A DNA stretch of 64,000 bases from CAWAQA01 sp963784065 (GTDB taxonomy: Bacteria; Acidobacteriota; Vicinamibacteria; Vicinamibacterales; UBA2999), in assembly GCA_963784065.1 (NCBI GenBank), contig CAWAQA010000001.1, positions 62,001 to 126,000 on the forward strand. The letters are read 5' to 3'. This document shows positions 50,540 to 58,373 of the stretch, in pieces. How positions within the stretch are numbered: the first letter of the stretch is position 1; the number at the start of each line of letters is the position of its first letter. Below the pieces are notes generated by a model that worked only from the letters and a program-made list of their open reading frames with translations, was not told the origin of the DNA and made no database searches. A program made the translations under genes and the position numbers.

Positions 50540-50627
50540 TAGAGCAAGCAGCTGGCAGCCGGGAGCTGGCAGAATGCAGCACGCAGCAGGGTCTTCCTGC
50601 CCGCTGCCCGCTGCCGGCTGCCCGCTA
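50540..50627. repeat. Word repeat (GCAGCTGGCA / CTGCCCGCTGCC) between secF and uppP
   Basis: AGCAGCTGGCAGCCGGGAGC is followed by CTGCCCGCTGCCCGCTGCCG. The words are partly complementary and can fold. Same style as the other intergenic repeats but a different sequence family. It forms the 90-base gap between secF and uppP. Confidence 0.6.
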
Positions 50628-51608
50628 CTATGACGCCCTGGCTCGTCCCGACTTGCGGCCCGAACGCGGAGTCGCCGCCGGCGCCGACGCGGCTGCCGCG
50701 GACGAGCGCTTCCGCTGGCTCAGGATGATCGCAATGGACGAGGCGATGAAAATCGTCGAGTAGGTGCCGGCGATGATCCCGACCAGCATCGTGAAGGCGA
50801 AGCCGCGCAGCACCTCGCCGCCGAAGATGAACAACGACAGGACCGACAGGAACGTCGTGCCGGCGGTGATGATCGTCCGCGACAGCGTCTGGTTGACGCT
50901 GGTGTTCACGACCTGCTCCAGCGGATCGCGCCGCGCGGTACGGAGGTTCTCGCGCACGCGGTCGAAGATGACGATGGTGTCGTTGACGGAATAGCCGGTA
51001 ATGGTGAGCAGCGCCGCCACGACGTTCAACGACAGGTCGTAGCCGAAGAACGCGAGGAACGACAGCGTCACGAAGATGTCGTGCAGCGTCGCCGCGATGG
51101 CGCCGACCGCGAACGAGAAGCGGAAACGGAATCCGATGTAGATGGTGATCGCGAGGATCGACGCCAGCGTGGCGTAGACGCCGCGGCGCTGCAGATCGGC
51201 GCCGATCACCGGGCCCACGACCTCCGTGCTGATGACCTCGAACTTCGGCAGGCCCGCCTTCTGCAGCGCCTCGCGGATCTGCACGGCGCCCTGTTCGAGG
51301 CTCGCCCCCTGCTCGACCTGCTCGCTCTGCGGCAGGCGCACGAGGATCTGGCGGTCGGCCGCGTCGCCGTACTGCTGGACGACTTCGTCGCCCGGGATCA
51401 CGTTGGAGATGGCGTCGCGAACCTGGTCTTCGGTGACCGGCTGCTCGAACTGCACGATGACCAGCGTGCCGCCGGAGAAGTCGATGCCGAGCGGCAGGCC
51501 GCGCGTCGCCATCGTGACAACGCCCGCGCCGATGACGACGAGCGAGAAGATGATGGCGTGCCACCGCCACCTGATGAAGTTGTAATTCGGGTTGTTGAAG
51601 ATCTTCAT
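50628..51608 (-). CDS. secF: Protein translocase subunit SecF
   Basis: A 326-residue Sec accessory subunit: 'NPNYNFIRWRWHAIIFSLVVIGAGVVTM', the SecF D1-like 'GLPLGIDFSGGTLVIVQF', periplasmic P1, then 'YVATLASILAITIYIGFRFRFSFAVGAIAATLHDIFVTLSFLAFFGYDLSL' and 'LTITGYSVNDTIVIFDRVREN'. With SecD it pulls preproteins using the proton gradient. It follows secD by 52 bases. No frame break. Confidence 0.95.
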   Translation of the reverse strand: MKIFNNPNYNFIRWRWHAIIFSLVVIGAGVVTMATRGLPLGIDFSGGTLVIVQFEQPVTEDQVRDAISNVIPGDEVVQQYGDAADRQILVRLPQSEQVEQGASLEQGAVQIREALQKAGLPKFEVISTEVVGPVIGADLQRRGVYATLASILAITIYIGFRFRFSFAVGAIAATLHDIFVTLSFLAFFGYDLSLNVVAALLTITGYSVNDTIVIFDRVRENLRTARRDPLEQVVNTSVNQTLSRTIITAGTTFLSVLSLFIFGGEVLRGFAFTMLVGIIAGTYSTIFIASSIAIILSQRKRSSAAAASAPAATPRSGRKSGRARAS

Positions 51609-51660
51609 ATGTTCAATCGCAGGCGCGGACGCGAACGACCCGCCTCTACCAATCCTCGGC

Positions 51661-53221
51661 CTAGATACTGATCGTCTGCGCGTGGCGCTTCGAGAGCACC
51701 AGCTCGAACACCGTGCGCGACACGAAGACCGCGGTGAACACGTTGGCGAGCAGGCCGATGGTCAGCGTCGTCGCGAACCCGCGGATGGGGCCGGTGCCGA
51801 ACTGGAACAGGAGCGCCGCGGCGATGAGGGAGGCGACGTGCGTGTCCACGATCGTCCACCACACCCGGTCGAAGCCGGCGTTGACGGCCGCCCTGACGCC
51901 CTTGGCCGTGGCCAGCTCCTCCTTGATGCGCTCGAAAATCAGCACGTTGGAATCCACGCCCATGCCGATCGTCAGGATGAAGCCGGCGATGCCCGGCAGC
52001 GTCATGGTGGCGCCGAGGTACGCCATGAGGCCGAGCAGGATGAGCAGGTTGACCACGATCGAGATGACGGCGTTGAGCCCGGTCAGCTTGTAATAGGCCA
52101 GCATGAAGAGGATGACCAGGACGAGGCCGCCAATCGAAGCGGTCACGCCGGCGCGGATCGAATCGGCGCCGAGCGACGGTCCAATCGTGCGCTCCTCGAG
52201 GTAGTCCATCGAGGCGGGCAGCGCGCCCGACCGCAGGATGAGCGACAGGTCCTGCGCTTCCTGCGACGTGAAGTTGCCGGTGATGCGGCCCTCGCCCGCG
52301 ATCCGCGTCTCGATCGTCGGCGCCGAGAACACGCGGTTGTCGAGGATGATGGCGAGCTGGCGGCCGACGTTGGCCTGCGTGAAGTCGCCGAACTTCCGCG
52401 CGCCGTCCTGGTTGAGCGAGAAGCTGACGGCCGGCAGGTTGTTCTCGTCGAGGGTCGGGCGCGCGTTGCGCAGGTCGCGGCCGCTGACGGCGGGCACGCG
52501 CCGCACGATGTAAAACTGCGTCGTCGGCGTTCCGCCGCCGGTCGCGGCCAGGTCGGCGGCGCCCGACACGATCATCCGGTCCGGCGGCAGGTTCTTGTTG
52601 ACCGCCTCCATCGCCGCTTCCTGGCTCGGGAACGGACCCTGTTCGACCAGCTTGAGCTCGAGAATCGCCGTGGAGCGGATGATGTCCTTCGCCCGCTGCA
52701 CGTCGGTCACGCCCGGGCAGCTGCACGATGAGCTGGTCGAGGCCGCCTTGCCGCGCCACGATCGGTTCGGCGACGCCGAGCTCGTTGACGCGCCGCTCGA
52801 TCGTCTGCAGCGCCTGCGTCACCGCCTCCTCGCGCAGCTGGTTCCCGACGTTGGGCTTCATCACGTAGGTATAGCGGCCGCCGGCGCCCGACTGGCGATC
52901 GAAGACCGTATCGGCCTCGATCGCGGCGGCGCGGAATCCCTGGTCGTTCTGGATGCCCTCGACCACGAACTGAGTCGGGTCGGTGGCTTCGAGGCGCGTG
53001 ACGACGACGCCGGCCGTGGTCAACGCCTCGCGCAGCCGCTCGACGGTGGTGTCCGTCTCCAGCCGCAGCGCATCGTCGGTCTTGACGCGGAGGACCAGGT
53101 GGACACCGCCCTTGAGGTCGAGACCGAGCTTGACCTTCTGTTCGGGCGGGTAGAACGCGAAGACCGAGAGCGCGACGACGCCGAGAATGACGGCGACTTT
53201 CCAGCGAAGATTCTTGTTCAT
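51661..53221 (-). CDS. secD: Protein translocase subunit SecD (one frame break near 52715)
   Basis: About 520 residues: TM1 'WKVAVILGVVALSVFAFYPP', 'KLGLDLKGGVHLVLRV', the P1 head, 'QTIERRVNELGVAEPIVARQG', a frame change in 'IVQLPG / VTDVQRAKDII', then 'NVGRQLAIILDNRVFSAPTI', 'LRSGALPASMDYLEERTIGPSLGADSI' and the TM block 'GMGVDSNVLIFERIKEEL'. Gene order tgt-yajC-secD-secF is the widely conserved translocase cluster. Confidence 0.94.
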
Positions 53222-53226
53222 GGCTC

Positions 53227-53285
53227 TTCGTCAGGCGGAACTCGCGATCCGCCCAGGTATTCTGCTTCAGGCGGATCCGAGTCCG
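53227..53285. repeat. CAGGCGGA-type palindromic words between yajC and secD
   Basis: AGGCGGA...TCCGCC near 53231 and GGCGGATCCGAGTCCGCC near 53267 are two short hairpins of the same style as those at 40291 and 58265. Confidence 0.5.
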
Positions 53286-53289
53286 CCCC

Positions 53290-53607
53290 CTACGTCTGGC
53301 TGCCCTCGACGGGCGCCACGGGCTCCTGGCCCTGGTATCCGACGACGGCGGCGCGCGAAACCTCGATGCGGACCTTGTCGGCGATCTGCAGCTGGAGCGA
53401 CTGATCCGACACGCGGGTGATCGTCCCGAAGATGCCGCCGGTCGTCACGACGCGGTCGCCCACCTTGAGCGCGGCAAGGAAGGTCTGGACCTTCTGCTGC
53501 CGGCGTTTCATCGGCAGCAGGATGATGAAATAAAAGATGCCCAGCACGAGCACGAAGGGCAGCAACTGCACCCACGCGCTCGGCGCACCCGGCCCGGGCG
53601 TAGCCAT
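53290..53607 (-). CDS. yajC: Preprotein translocase subunit YajC
   Basis: A 105-residue protein with one TM helix (WVQLLPFVLVLGIFYFIILLPM) followed by 'KRRQQKVQTFLAALKVGDRVVTTGGIFGTITRV' and 'VRIEVSRAAVVGYQG', the YajC signature. ATG 53607 is the natural start; the upstream in-frame extension is read from an ATCCCAA-word repeat. It accompanies SecDF. Confidence 0.92.
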   Translation of the reverse strand: MATPGPGAPSAWVQLLPFVLVLGIFYFIILLPMKRRQQKVQTFLAALKVGDRVVTTGGIFGTITRVSDQSLQLQIADKVRIEVSRAAVVGYQGQEPVAPVEGSQT

Positions 53608-53663
53608 GGCGACGAGAAACGGAAACCCCGAATCCCGAATCCCAAATCCCAAATCGGACAGCG
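53608..53663. repeat. Short word repeat (GAATCCC / CAAATCCC) between tgt and yajC
   Basis: CCCGAATCCCGAATCCC and CAAATCCCAAATC run in tandem at about 53627-53656. Another member of the intergenic word-repeat style, apparently without an inverted partner here. Confidence 0.5.
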
Positions 53664-54827
53664 TCATGAATCGTGTGACAGGCGGGATACCGAGCGAAGG
53701 AACTCCTGCCTGAAGCTCTCGAAGGACCGAAACGCTATAGCGTCTCTGATCCTCCGCATGGTGTCAAGGTAAAAGCTGAGATTATGCAACGTGTTAAGGG
53801 CACCTGCGGACATCTCGCCGGCCAGGTACAGATGACGCAGATATGCACGCGAGTGCGTGCGGCACGTGTAGCAGCGGCACTGCGGATCGACGGGTCGATC
53901 GTCCTCGGCGTACCTCGCGTTCTTGATGTTGAGACGACCCGCGCTCGTGAAGAGTTGGCCGTTGCGGGCGTTGCGCGTCGGCATCACGCAGTCGAACATG
54001 TCGATGCCCCGGGCGACGCATTCGACCAGGTCTTCCGGCGTGCCCGCTCCCATGAGGTAGCGCGGCCGATCGACGGGCAGCCAGCCGGCCGTCGCGGCCA
54101 CAACCTGATACATGAGGTCAACAGGTTCCCCGACGCTCAGGCCGCCGATGGCGTACCCTTCGAACCCGACCGCGACGGTGGCCTCCACGCTCTGGTTGCG
54201 GAGACCCTCGTAGACGCCGCCCTGAACGATCCCGAACTGCGCCTGGCCCGGGTTGGTCACGGTGACGCCGTCAACAGGACCGGATCGGAGCTCGTCCAGC
54301 CGCACCCGGCAGAGCGCCGCCCACCGGGCTGACCGCTGCATCGACCGCGCCGCCTCCTCGTGTGTGGCCGGATACGCCAGGCATTCGTCGAGGACCATCG
54401 CGATATCGGATCCCAGCCGCGCCTGGATGTCCACGGCGCGCGCCGGCGTGAACAGATGCCTCGACCCGTCGAGGTGGGAACTGAAGTCGGCGCCCTCCTC
54501 CGTGATGACACGCCGGTCCGCGAGGCTGAACACCTGGTAGCCCCCGCTGTCCGTCAGGATTGGATGGTTCCAGCCGATAAAGCGGTGGAGGCCGCCGCGC
54601 CGCGCGATCAGCTCGTCGCCGGGGCGCAGGAAGAGGTGATAGGTGTTGCCGAGGATGATCTCGGCGCCTGCCTCTTCGAGATCGCGGTGCCGCGTCGCCT
54701 TGACGGCACCCTGGGTGCCGACCGGCATGAAGGCGGGCGTCTGGATCACCCCGTGCGGCGTCGAGATCTCGCCGCGGCGCGCGGGCCCGTCGGTGGATGT
54801 CACGGTGAAGCTGAACGGCAACGACAA
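53664..54827 (-). CDS. tgt: Queuine tRNA-ribosyltransferase
   Basis: Exchanges guanine-34 for preQ1/queuine in GUN-anticodon tRNAs. The 387-residue protein has 'QTPAFMPVGTQGAVKATRHRDLEEAGAEIILGNTYHL', catalytic DSGGYQVFSL, 'GIVQGGVYEGLRNQSVEA', 'PRYLMGAGTPEDLVECVARGIDMFDCVMPTRNARNG' and the zinc site CRCYTC...H. No ATG fits; TTG 54827 is the likeliest start. It sits divergent to ddl with 24 bases between. Confidence 0.94.
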   Translation of the reverse strand: MSLPFSFTVTSTDGPARRGEISTPHGVIQTPAFMPVGTQGAVKATRHRDLEEAGAEIILGNTYHLFLRPGDELIARRGGLHRFIGWNHPILTDSGGYQVFSLADRRVITEEGADFSSHLDGSRHLFTPARAVDIQARLGSDIAMVLDECLAYPATHEEAARSMQRSARWAALCRVRLDELRSGPVDGVTVTNPGQAQFGIVQGGVYEGLRNQSVEATVAVGFEGYAIGGLSVGEPVDLMYQVVAATAGWLPVDRPRYLMGAGTPEDLVECVARGIDMFDCVMPTRNARNGQLFTSAGRLNIKNARYAEDDRPVDPQCRCYTCRTHSRAYLRHLYLAGEMSAGALNTLHNLSFYLDTMRRIRDAIAFRSFESFRQEFLRSVSRLSHDS

Positions 54828-54851
54828 CGTCTTATTATTAGTGAACCTATC

Positions 54852-55922
54852 GTGAAGAAGCTCCGCGTCGGCGTCATCTACGGAGGCAAGTCGGGCGAAC
54901 ACGAGGTGTCGATCGCCTCGGCCGCCTCCATCATCAAGCACCTCGACCGCGAGCGGTACGAAGCGGTCCCCGTTCACATCGCGAAGGATGGGCGGTGGGC
55001 GCTGGCCAGCGCGCCGACGGCGATCTCTGCCGCGGAGGTCCACAAGCAGGCGCGGACCGATGCGCTCCAGCCGGTGGACCCGACGACCGTCGTCAGCGGC
55101 TCGGGCATCGACGTCGTGTTTCCCGTGCTGCACGGACCCTACGGCGAAGACGGGACGATCCAGGGCCTGCTCGAGCTCGCCAACGTTCCGTACGTCGGGT
55201 CGGGCGTGCTCGGCTCGGCGGTCGGCATGGACAAAGCCGCGATGAAGACCATGTTCGCCGCGGCCGGCCTGCCCATCGTTCCGCATCACGTGGTGCTGCG
55301 GCGCGAATGGCAGCGCGACGCGCGCGCGGTCACCGGCCGCGTCGCCGGCGGGCTGACCTATCCCGTATTCGTGAAGCCGGCCAACCTCGGCTCGAGCGTC
55401 GGGATCTCCAAGGCGAAGTCGGACGCGGAGTTCGTGAAGGCGATGGACCTCGCGCTCGAGTTCGATCGAAAGATCGTCATCGAGGCCGGCGTCCCCAACG
55501 CCCGCGAGATCGAGTGCGCCGTGCTCGGCAACGACGATCCGCAGACCTCGCTCCCGGGTGAAATCGTGCCCTCCGGCGAGTTCTACGATTACAACGCGAA
55601 GTACATCGACGGCAGCTCAACCGAGATCATCCCGGCCACGCTCTCCGCGGCGCAGGTCCGCGACATCCAGCGGCTCTCGATCGAAGCGTTCCAGGCGGTG
55701 GAGTGCGCCGGCATGGCGCGCGTGGACTTCCTCCTGTCGCGCGACACGGGCGAGTTGTACCTGAACGAGGTGAACACCATCCCCGGGTTCACCACGATCA
55801 GCATGTATCCGAAGATGTGGAAGGCGTCAGGGCTCGAGTACCCCGATCTGATCGACCGCCTGATCACGCTCGCGCTCGAGCGCCACGCCGAAAAACAGCA
55901 GCTTCGCACGAGCATTACGTGA
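54852..55922 (+). CDS. ddl: D-alanine--D-alanine ligase
   Basis: ATP-grasp ligase making the D-Ala-D-Ala end of peptidoglycan precursors. The 356-residue product starts GTG at 54852: 'KLRVGVIYGGKSGEHEVSIASA', 'FPVLHGPYGEDGTIQGLLE', 'GSGVLGSAVGMDKAAMK', 'YPVFVKPANLGSSVGISKA', 'EIECAVLGND', 'FYDYNAKYID' and 'DFLLSRDTGELYLNEVNTIPGFTTISMYPKMW'. The Tyr in 'FYDYNAKY' suggests the D-Ala rather than D-Lac type. Intact. Confidence 0.95.
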   Translation: MKKLRVGVIYGGKSGEHEVSIASAASIIKHLDRERYEAVPVHIAKDGRWALASAPTAISAAEVHKQARTDALQPVDPTTVVSGSGIDVVFPVLHGPYGEDGTIQGLLELANVPYVGSGVLGSAVGMDKAAMKTMFAAAGLPIVPHHVVLRREWQRDARAVTGRVAGGLTYPVFVKPANLGSSVGISKAKSDAEFVKAMDLALEFDRKIVIEAGVPNAREIECAVLGNDDPQTSLPGEIVPSGEFYDYNAKYIDGSSTEIIPATLSAAQVRDIQRLSIEAFQAVECAGMARVDFLLSRDTGELYLNEVNTIPGFTTISMYPKMWKASGLEYPDLIDRLITLALERHAEKQQLRTSIT

Positions 55923-55955
55923 ACGCCTTCACTCCCGCGAAGCACAGCGGCACAG

Positions 55956-56108
55956 AGACACAGCGCGGCCAAGGCCTCAACCAAAACTCGGACCCCGTGG
56001 AAGCCTTGGCCGCGCTGTGTCTCCAGAGACGCTGTGACACTCGTGCTGCTAACCCCGAGAATCGTTTCTCAACAGATCGTTGCGTATTGAGGCAATTCTC
56101 GGGGTTAG
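55956..56108. repeat. Composite inverted repeats between ddl and the TPR gene
   Basis: Arms 55956-55975 and 56003-56022 are perfectly complementary over 20 bases around a 27-base loop and include ACACAGCGCGG. A second pair, 56049-56062 and 56095-56108, is perfect over 14 bases (CTAACCCCGAGAAT). CTCTGTG words continue into the start of the next gene. Confidence 0.8.
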
Positions 56109-56134
56109 TCGCACAGAGGCGTACGGTCTTCTCT

Positions 56135-57685
56135 GTGTTCTCTGTGCCGCTGTGGTTCGTCCTCGTCACCACGCTCGGGTGGGCCGCGGCGCCGCGCGCC
56201 GACGCGGCTGCGCGCCAGACCGGCATCACCGCCGCTCCGCAGCTGGCGCGCGTGTACGACGCGATCTTGGACGCCCGCTTCGAGGAGGTGCCGCGCCTCC
56301 TGGCGGAGACGTGCCCGCCGGCGCCGCTCGAAGCCTGCCGCCTGCTCGACGTCGTGGCGCTGTGGTGGCGGATCCAGCTCGATCCGCAGGACACTTCGCG
56401 CGATCGCCTCTTTCACACGCGTGTCGAAGCGGCGATTGCCGCCGCCGACGCCTGGACGAAGCGGGAGCCGGCGCGGGCGGAGGCCTGGTTCTATCTCGGC
56501 GGCGCCTATGGCGCGCGCGTCCAGTGGCGCGTCCTCAGGGGCGAGCCGCTGGCCGCGGCACGCGACGGCAAGCGCATCAAGGCGGCGCTCGAGCACGCGC
56601 TGATGCTCGACCCCGACATGCAGGACGCCTACTTCGGCATCGGGCTCTATCAGTACTACGCGGATGTCGCGCCGGCGGCGGCCAAGGTGCTCCGCTGGCT
56701 GCTGACGCTCCCTGGCGGGGATCGGGAGAAGGGCCTCGAACGGATGCAGCGCGCACGCGAGCACGGCCAACTGCTCCGCGGCGAAGCCGATTACCAGCTG
56801 CACGTGCTGTATGTCTGGTACGAGAACGAGCCGGAACAGGCGCTCGCATTGATCCAGGGCCTGCGCGAGCGCCATCCGCGCAATCCGCTCTTCGTTGAGA
56901 TGGCCGCGGAGGTCGAGGACCGCTACCTTCACGACGCAACCGCGAGTCTCCGCAGCTACCAGGCGCTGCTCGCCGCGGCACGCGCGGGACACGTCGCCGA
57001 GCCCGGCCTCGCCGCGATCGCCGCGCACCTCGGAATCGCGCGCCAGCTCGACCGCCTCTTCGAGACCGATGCGGCGCTCGCGCACCTGCGTGCGGTCATC
57101 GACGCCGCGCCAGTCGCGCCCCACGGCGCGCTCGCTCGCGCGCAGCTGCACCTCGGGGAGGCGCTCGATCGGCTGGGGTCGAGACCGGAGGCAGTCGCCG
57201 CGTACCGTGCGGCCATCGCCGCCGCGCCGGCGGAAGACACGCTGGATATCGCCGGCCGCGCACGCGCGGGCCTGGCCGCCACGCCCGATGCAACCGCCGC
57301 CACCGCCTATCGGCTGTCGATCGAAGGATGGCGCGCGCTCGAGCGCGGCGCGCTCGCCGAGGCAGCGAGTGCGATCGCGCAATCGCTCGCCCTGCGGCCC
57401 GGTGACCCGGTCACCGAGTACCGTCACGCCAGGCTCCTGCTGGCGCAAGAGCAGGAAGACGAGGCCCTGATCGTCTTCGCCGGGATTCACAAGCGCCACG
57501 AGGAAACGCCGCCGACCATCTACACACGCGCGTGCGTGGACGCGGCGCGCGTGCACGAGCGCCTCGGCTCGAATCGGATCGCGATCGATCTCTATCGCGC
57601 GGCGACGACGGTCTTCGGCGGCGATCGGCACGCGAAGGACGCGGCGCGACGGCATCTCGTACGCCTCAGCGCGTCGGCGCACTGA
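56135..57685 (+). CDS. Secreted TPR-repeat protein
   Basis: A 516-residue product from GTG 56135 with a signal-like N-terminus (VPLWFVLVTTLGWAAAPRADA) and multiple TPR-like helix pairs: 'AEAWFYLGGAYGARVQWRVLRGEPLAAARDGKRIKAALEHAL', 'DAYFGIGLYQYYADVAPAAAKVLRWLLTLPGGDREKGLERMQ', 'GALARAQLHLGEALDRLGSRPEAVAAYRAAI'. No catalytic motif; probably a periplasmic or outer-membrane-facing scaffold. The bases encoding the first residues belong to the CTCTGTG repeat of the preceding spacer. Intact, and not evidently co-transcribed with ddl because of the intervening hairpins. Confidence 0.75.
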   Translation: MFSVPLWFVLVTTLGWAAAPRADAAARQTGITAAPQLARVYDAILDARFEEVPRLLAETCPPAPLEACRLLDVVALWWRIQLDPQDTSRDRLFHTRVEAAIAAADAWTKREPARAEAWFYLGGAYGARVQWRVLRGEPLAAARDGKRIKAALEHALMLDPDMQDAYFGIGLYQYYADVAPAAAKVLRWLLTLPGGDREKGLERMQRAREHGQLLRGEADYQLHVLYVWYENEPEQALALIQGLRERHPRNPLFVEMAAEVEDRYLHDATASLRSYQALLAAARAGHVAEPGLAAIAAHLGIARQLDRLFETDAALAHLRAVIDAAPVAPHGALARAQLHLGEALDRLGSRPEAVAAYRAAIAAAPAEDTLDIAGRARAGLAATPDATAATAYRLSIEGWRALERGALAEAASAIAQSLALRPGDPVTEYRHARLLLAQEQEDEALIVFAGIHKRHEETPPTIYTRACVDAARVHERLGSNRIAIDLYRAATTVFGGDRHAKDAARRHLVRLSASAH

Positions 57686-57841
57686 TCGCGCATCAGCGAT
57701 CTCGGTCCTCCGCGCACCGCGCGCTGATTCGGCGGCGCGCCCTCGCCTTCGACCGCGCGCTCGCCCCTTCACTTGACATCGCACGCGCGAATGAGCGTGC
57801 CTCGACGGCGCGTTTTTTTGACAACCTGCGCGCTTTTGTGC

Positions 57842-57869
57842 TTGACACGAGAAAAATCTCACCCATAAT
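57842..57869 (+). promoter_or_regulatory. Strong sigma-70-like promoter of the lysine-rich peptide gene
   Basis: TTGACA (57842-57847) and CATAAT (57864-57869) are 16 bases apart, in an AT-rich stretch unusual for this genome. The predicted start near 57877 gives an 87-base leader that can form several small hairpins (GGGTGG/CCACCC, GACGG/CCGTC, GGTTG/CAACC). Confidence 0.72.
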
Positions 57870-57963
57870 CTACATCTGGTATGAGGGTGGATGGCTCAGC
57901 CCACCCGTTGTGACGGCCAAGCGGACCGTCGGAGGTTGAGCCGCACAACCTGAGGAGAAGACA

Positions 57964-58017
57964 ATGGCGAAGAAGGCTGCCAAGGGCGCAAAGAAGAAGG
58001 CCGCGAAGAAGCGGTAA
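57964..58017 (+). CDS. 17-residue lysine/alanine-rich peptide
   Basis: ATG 57964, eight bases after GAGGAGAA, opens a 17-codon frame MAKKAAKGAKKKAAKKR followed by TAA. Nine lysines and six alanines or glycines resemble the repeat tail of H1-like histones, so nucleic-acid binding is a reasonable guess. The gene has its own strong promoter and a 9-bp terminator, making a transcript of about 190 bases. The leader, with three small hairpins, could itself be the functional part. I do not know a named family this short. It could be a remnant of an H1-like gene, but the tight promoter-ribosome site-stop-terminator layout argues for a real unit. Confidence 0.65.
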   Translation: MAKKAAKGAKKKAAKKR

Positions 58018-58036
58018 TTCTTCCGCAAGACTTTAG

Positions 58037-58068
58037 GGGGTGCTCTGTTGAGCACCCCATTTTTTTTT
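58037..58068 (+). terminator. Rho-independent terminator of the peptide gene
   Basis: GGGGTGCTC and GAGCACCCC form a perfect 9-bp stem with a TGTT loop, followed by a T-run of nine. It lies 19 bases after the peptide stop. Confidence 0.93.
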
Positions 58069-58373
58069 GCTTTCTGTTCTCACGGTTGCTGCCGGCTCCC
58101 CCCGCACTTGAGGCCGGGAGCCAGCCCGCGAAGCGAGGTCGCCGACACCCGGGCCGACGTGCCAGGCGGCAGAGTGCGCCGGGTCGTGCGGCAGGACACT
58201 CGCGCAATCCAGACCGACGAAGGGAGGGATTCTCTCACTCCCAACTCCAGTTGATACGGTCCACGTAGAGGCAGACCGCCAGGTCCGCCTCTCAGGAGCG
58301 GGAGCAGGATCAGATCGGGGAGTTGGGATATGGCGAGCAGGGAGTTGCTCCCCTGCCTGTGCGGAGTCGGAGT
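58069..58373. other. Gene-free 305-base spacer with small hairpins
   Basis: No gene is supported. Seen: CTCCCAACTCC and GGGAGTTGGG words (about 58240 and 58319), shared with 18710; AGGCAGACCGCCAGGTCCGCCT near 58270; and a GCAGGGAG-TTG-CTCCCCTGC hairpin near 58339 that could end the HEAT-cyclophilin transcript, without a U-run. Confidence 0.6.

Noticed and set aside
56105..57862. A 585-codon minus-strand open frame opposite the TPR gene
   Set aside because: Arg-rich shadow; the plus strand has regular TPR helices and a signal peptide.
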